DNA of 8,320 bases, from contig JAKFDL010000065.1 of NCBI GenBank assembly GCA_036676175.1, positions 1-8,320 on the forward strand, in the 5' to 3' direction. The stretch is from Methylotenera_A sp036676175. GTDB taxonomy: Bacteria; Pseudomonadota; Gammaproteobacteria; Burkholderiales; Methylophilaceae. How positions within the stretch are numbered: position 1 is the first letter of the stretch; the number at the start of each line of letters is the position of its first letter. This document shows positions 6,647 to 8,320 of the stretch, in pieces. The position numbers and the translations under genes are program-made. A model generated the notes under the pieces. It was not told the DNA's origin and ran no database searches. It worked only from the letters and a program-made list of their open reading frames with translations.

Positions 6647-6653
6647 CCTACCT
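6647..6653 (-). promoter_or_regulatory. ribosome binding site of the CZB-like gene
   Basis: On the minus strand, AGGTAGG ends 8 bases before the ATG at 6638. This supports that start codon; an upstream ATG at 6659 runs into a stop after two more codons. Confidence 0.6.
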
Positions 6654-6752
6654 TTCCATTTCTGTTTCCTTCCTTTTTGTTAATATTTTTATATGCATAT
6701 AGCAGCATAAACCTTGCCAACCTTCTAAATTAAATCTATGTGATTGATTTTG

Positions 6753-6773
6753 TTTAATAAATTTTTTATTAAA
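6753..6773. repeat. perfect AT-only inverted repeat in the tyrA upstream region
   Basis: Arms TTTAATAAA (6753-6761) and TTTATTAAA (6765-6773) pair perfectly around a TTT loop. The palindrome TTAATTAA (6775-6782) follows directly. The element lies roughly 45-65 bases upstream of the candidate tyrA -10. It could be an operator or an A/T-rich UP-like element. It has no G or C pairs, so it is unlikely to be an intrinsic terminator. Confidence 0.8.
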
Positions 6774-6814
6774 ATTAATTAAAGAGGCCCTATATGATGT
6801 AAATCCAGCATAAA

Positions 6815-6823
6815 TGCTACAAT
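6815..6823 (+). promoter_or_regulatory. candidate extended -10 promoter for tyrA-aroA
   Basis: TACAAT at 6818-6823 (5/6 to TATAAT) is preceded by TG one base upstream, giving the extended -10 form TGnTACAAT. No good -35 hexamer is seen at normal spacing, which is tolerated by extended -10 promoters, and the DNA upstream is very A/T-rich. Transcription would start near 6830, giving a leader of about 40 bases before the tyrA TTG. Assigned by eye. Confidence 0.5.
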
Positions 6824-6868
6824 ACGGCCTTAATTTTTTACCACTACCTTTTGCAAAAAATATAGATT

Positions 6869-7738
6869 TTGAAAAAACTCGTTATCTTTGGTGTGGGCCT
6901 CATTGGCGGCTCGGTTGCACTTGCCTTAAAAAAGGCAGGCTATGTGGCGCATATCGTCGGCGTTGGACGCACAGAAAAAAGCTTGCAAACTGCTCTGGAT
7001 TTAGGCGCGATTGATTCGGCAGAAACCAATATCGGTAATGCGCTAGGCGCTGCTGATTTAGTATTAATTGCAGTGCCTGTGGCGCAAACAAAAACCATAT
7101 TACAAAGCATTCAGCCACATTTAAAGGCAAATACGGTAATCACCGATGCGGGCAGTACTAAGGGCGATGTGTTAGCTGTGGCGCGTGAGGTTTTAGGTGC
7201 ACAATTTAGTCAGTTTGTGGGTGGGCACCCGATTGCAGGTGCGGAAAAGTCTGGCGTTACTGCTGCATCAGCAGATTTATTTGTTGGTAAAAACGTCGTA
7301 CTTACACCAGCACCTGAAACCAATATCCATGCGGTTCGCAGGGCAACTGAATTATGGGTTGCATGCGGTGCAAATGTCAGTGAAATGCCTGCCGAAACGC
7401 ACGATAATATCTTCGCCGCGGTAAGCCACTTACCGCATTTATTGGCATTTGCCTTGGTAGATGATATTGCCTCGCGCCCTAACGCGGAACAATTGTTCAG
7501 CTTTGCAGCCAGTGGCTTTAGGGACTTTACGCGCATTGCCGGTAGCCATCCCGAAATGTGGCGCGACATCAGTCTTGCCAATAAAACAGCTTTATTAAGC
7601 GAAATTGCGGCTTTTGAAAATGAGCTAAGCCAGTTAAAACAGTTGCTTAAAAGTGAAGACGCTGAGGGCTTGCAAGCGGTTTTTGAGCGTGCCAGTGTTG
7701 CGCGGAACAATTGGGCGAAAGAAAGAGAAAAACAGTAA
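6869..7738 (+). CDS. tyrA: prephenate dehydrogenase (TyrA)
   Basis: TyrA oxidatively decarboxylates prephenate to 4-hydroxyphenylpyruvate with NAD(P)+, the tyrosine branch of aromatic synthesis. The protein has 289 residues, normal for the monofunctional form; there is no fused chorismate mutase or ACT domain. The dinucleotide-binding loop GVGLIGGS is at 8-15 in a Rossmann fold. Family motifs follow: ITDAGSTKGD (91-100, S96), GGHPIAGAEKSG (118-129, with H120 as the likely catalytic His and E126), SHLPH (186-190) and GFRDFTRIA (216-224, R218 and R222 at the substrate site). The helical C-terminal dimerisation domain is complete. The start is TTG: an in-frame TAG at 6863-6865 leaves only ATT 6866 or TTG 6869, and MKKLVIFGVGLIGGS matches the usual N-terminus. 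No clear Shine-Dalgarno is visible. The stop lies 3 bases before aroA, so they are one operon. Confidence 0.97.
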   Translation: MKKLVIFGVGLIGGSVALALKKAGYVAHIVGVGRTEKSLQTALDLGAIDSAETNIGNALGAADLVLIAVPVAQTKTILQSIQPHLKANTVITDAGSTKGDVLAVAREVLGAQFSQFVGGHPIAGAEKSGVTAASADLFVGKNVVLTPAPETNIHAVRRATELWVACGANVSEMPAETHDNIFAAVSHLPHLLAFALVDDIASRPNAEQLFSFAASGFRDFTRIAGSHPEMWRDISLANKTALLSEIAAFENELSQLKQLLKSEDAEGLQAVFERASVARNNWAKEREKQ

Positions 7739-7741
7739 CTT

Positions 7742-8320
7742 ATGGAACAAAAGCATTTACCCGCAGCAACCCACGCGGAAGGCTCCATCACCTTACCTGG
7801 CAGCAAGAGCATCTCAAACCGTACTTTGCTACTGGCTGCATTAGCTAGCGGCACTACTGAAATTCGTGACTTATTAGTTTCTGATGACACATCGCGCATG
7901 TTAGAAGCACTGGAACAATTAGGTGTTAAGTTAGAAAAGTTAAATGAAACTGATTGGCGCGTTCATGGCTGTGGTGGTAACTTTCCCAATAAAGGCAGCC
8001 TTGATAACCCAGTGGATTTATTTTTAGGTAATGCGGGCACAGCGTTTCGACCACTTACTGCAGCGCTAGCTTTATCTGGCGGCTACTATCACTTACACGG
8101 GGTAGCGCGCATGCACGAGCGTCCCATTGGCGACTTGGTCGATGCGCTTAAACAAGTTTATGCCAAAATTGATTACCTAAAAGAATTCAACTACCCACCA
8201 CTCAATATCTCTCCAGCAGACATCAAAATTGGTCGCCCAATACAGATTAGCGGAGACGTTTCTAGTCAGTTTTTAACAGCCCTACTCATGGCTTTGCCAC
8301 TCACCAAGCAAGAAGCCATT
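7742..8320 (+). CDS. aroA: 3-phosphoshikimate 1-carboxyvinyltransferase (EPSP synthase), 3'-truncated by window edge
   Basis: AroA joins phosphoenolpyruvate to shikimate-3-phosphate to give EPSP, the sixth step of the shikimate pathway. The window holds the first 193 residues, less than half of a family of about 430. The N-terminal LPGSKSISNR (18-27) places K22, S23 and R27, the same numbers as the substrate-binding residues of E. coli AroA. The PEP-binding loop is LFLGNAGTAFRPL (93-105), where E. coli has Met in place of F102. RMHERPIGDLVDAL (123-136) and GDVSSQFLTALLMALPL (171-187) also match. The class I type, typical of proteobacteria and plants, is inferred from the GNAGTAxRPL loop. The gene begins 3 bases after the tyrA stop with only a weak purine-rich stretch upstream, so coupled translation is likely. 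Confidence 0.97.
   Translation, partial: MEQKHLPAATHAEGSITLPGSKSISNRTLLLAALASGTTEIRDLLVSDDTSRMLEALEQLGVKLEKLNETDWRVHGCGGNFPNKGSLDNPVDLFLGNAGTAFRPLTAALALSGGYYHLHGVARMHERPIGDLVDALKQVYAKIDYLKEFNYPPLNISPADIKIGRPIQISGDVSSQFLTALLMALPLTKQEAI

Noticed and set aside
6753..6782. Inverted repeat as a rho-independent terminator
   Set aside because: The stem has no G:C pair, and no gene ends next to it; both flanking genes start from this region.
7210..7899. 229-residue minus-strand open frame across tyrA and aroA
   Set aside because: It is antisense to two well-conserved enzymes and spans their junction. Its Ser/Ala/Leu-rich sequence has no family features.

Overview
The window looks like a chromosomal segment from a Gram-negative betaproteobacterium. 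The best guess is the methylotroph group Methylophilaceae (Methylotenera/Methylophilus type). This is inferred from overall protein flavour, the tyrA-aroA gene pair, the aat-bpt pair and moderately AT-rich intergenic DNA; no rRNA or other taxonomic marker is present. The coding content is mostly conserved housekeeping and signalling genes. I see no mobile element, CRISPR array, tRNA, rRNA or phage gene.

Left part (1-1917, minus strand): the first two thirds of a YgiQ-type radical SAM protein runs off the left edge. It is preceded by a 69-residue uncharacterised protein that resembles a small winged-helix domain. An 88-bp divergent intergenic region separates this pair from the rightward genes.

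Middle (1918-6224, plus strand): first comes a fusion of a heavy-metal-associated (HMA) domain to a MauE/DoxX-like membrane domain. A 123-bp gap containing a perfect 16-bp tandem duplication follows. Next is a membrane-bound Cache-PAS-GGDEF diguanylate cyclase, then aat and bpt. The cyclase stop and the aat start are 2 nt apart, and aat and bpt are about 21 nt apart, so these three genes are probably co-transcribed. Aat and Bpt are the two aminoacyl-tRNA-protein transferases of the bacterial N-degron pathway. Aat adds Leu/Phe to N-terminal Lys/Arg, and Bpt adds Leu to N-terminal Asp/Glu, marking proteins for ClpS/ClpAP.

Right part: a minus-strand gene (6183-6638) for a zinc-binding-type (CZB-like) protein converges on bpt and overlaps its 3' end by 42 bp. 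Two of its four expected zinc ligands appear to be replaced. An AT-rich 230-bp divergent region (6639-6868) holds a candidate extended -10 promoter for tyrA (prephenate dehydrogenase). Three bases after tyrA comes aroA (EPSP synthase), cut by the right edge. These two form the start of an aromatic amino acid operon.

No stretch longer than 300 bases lacks a gene. I did not find a convincing undescribed multi-gene system. The most unusual items are the ligand-poor CZB-like protein, the HMA-MauE fusion, the altered motif in Aat and the 16-bp tandem duplication before the cyclase.
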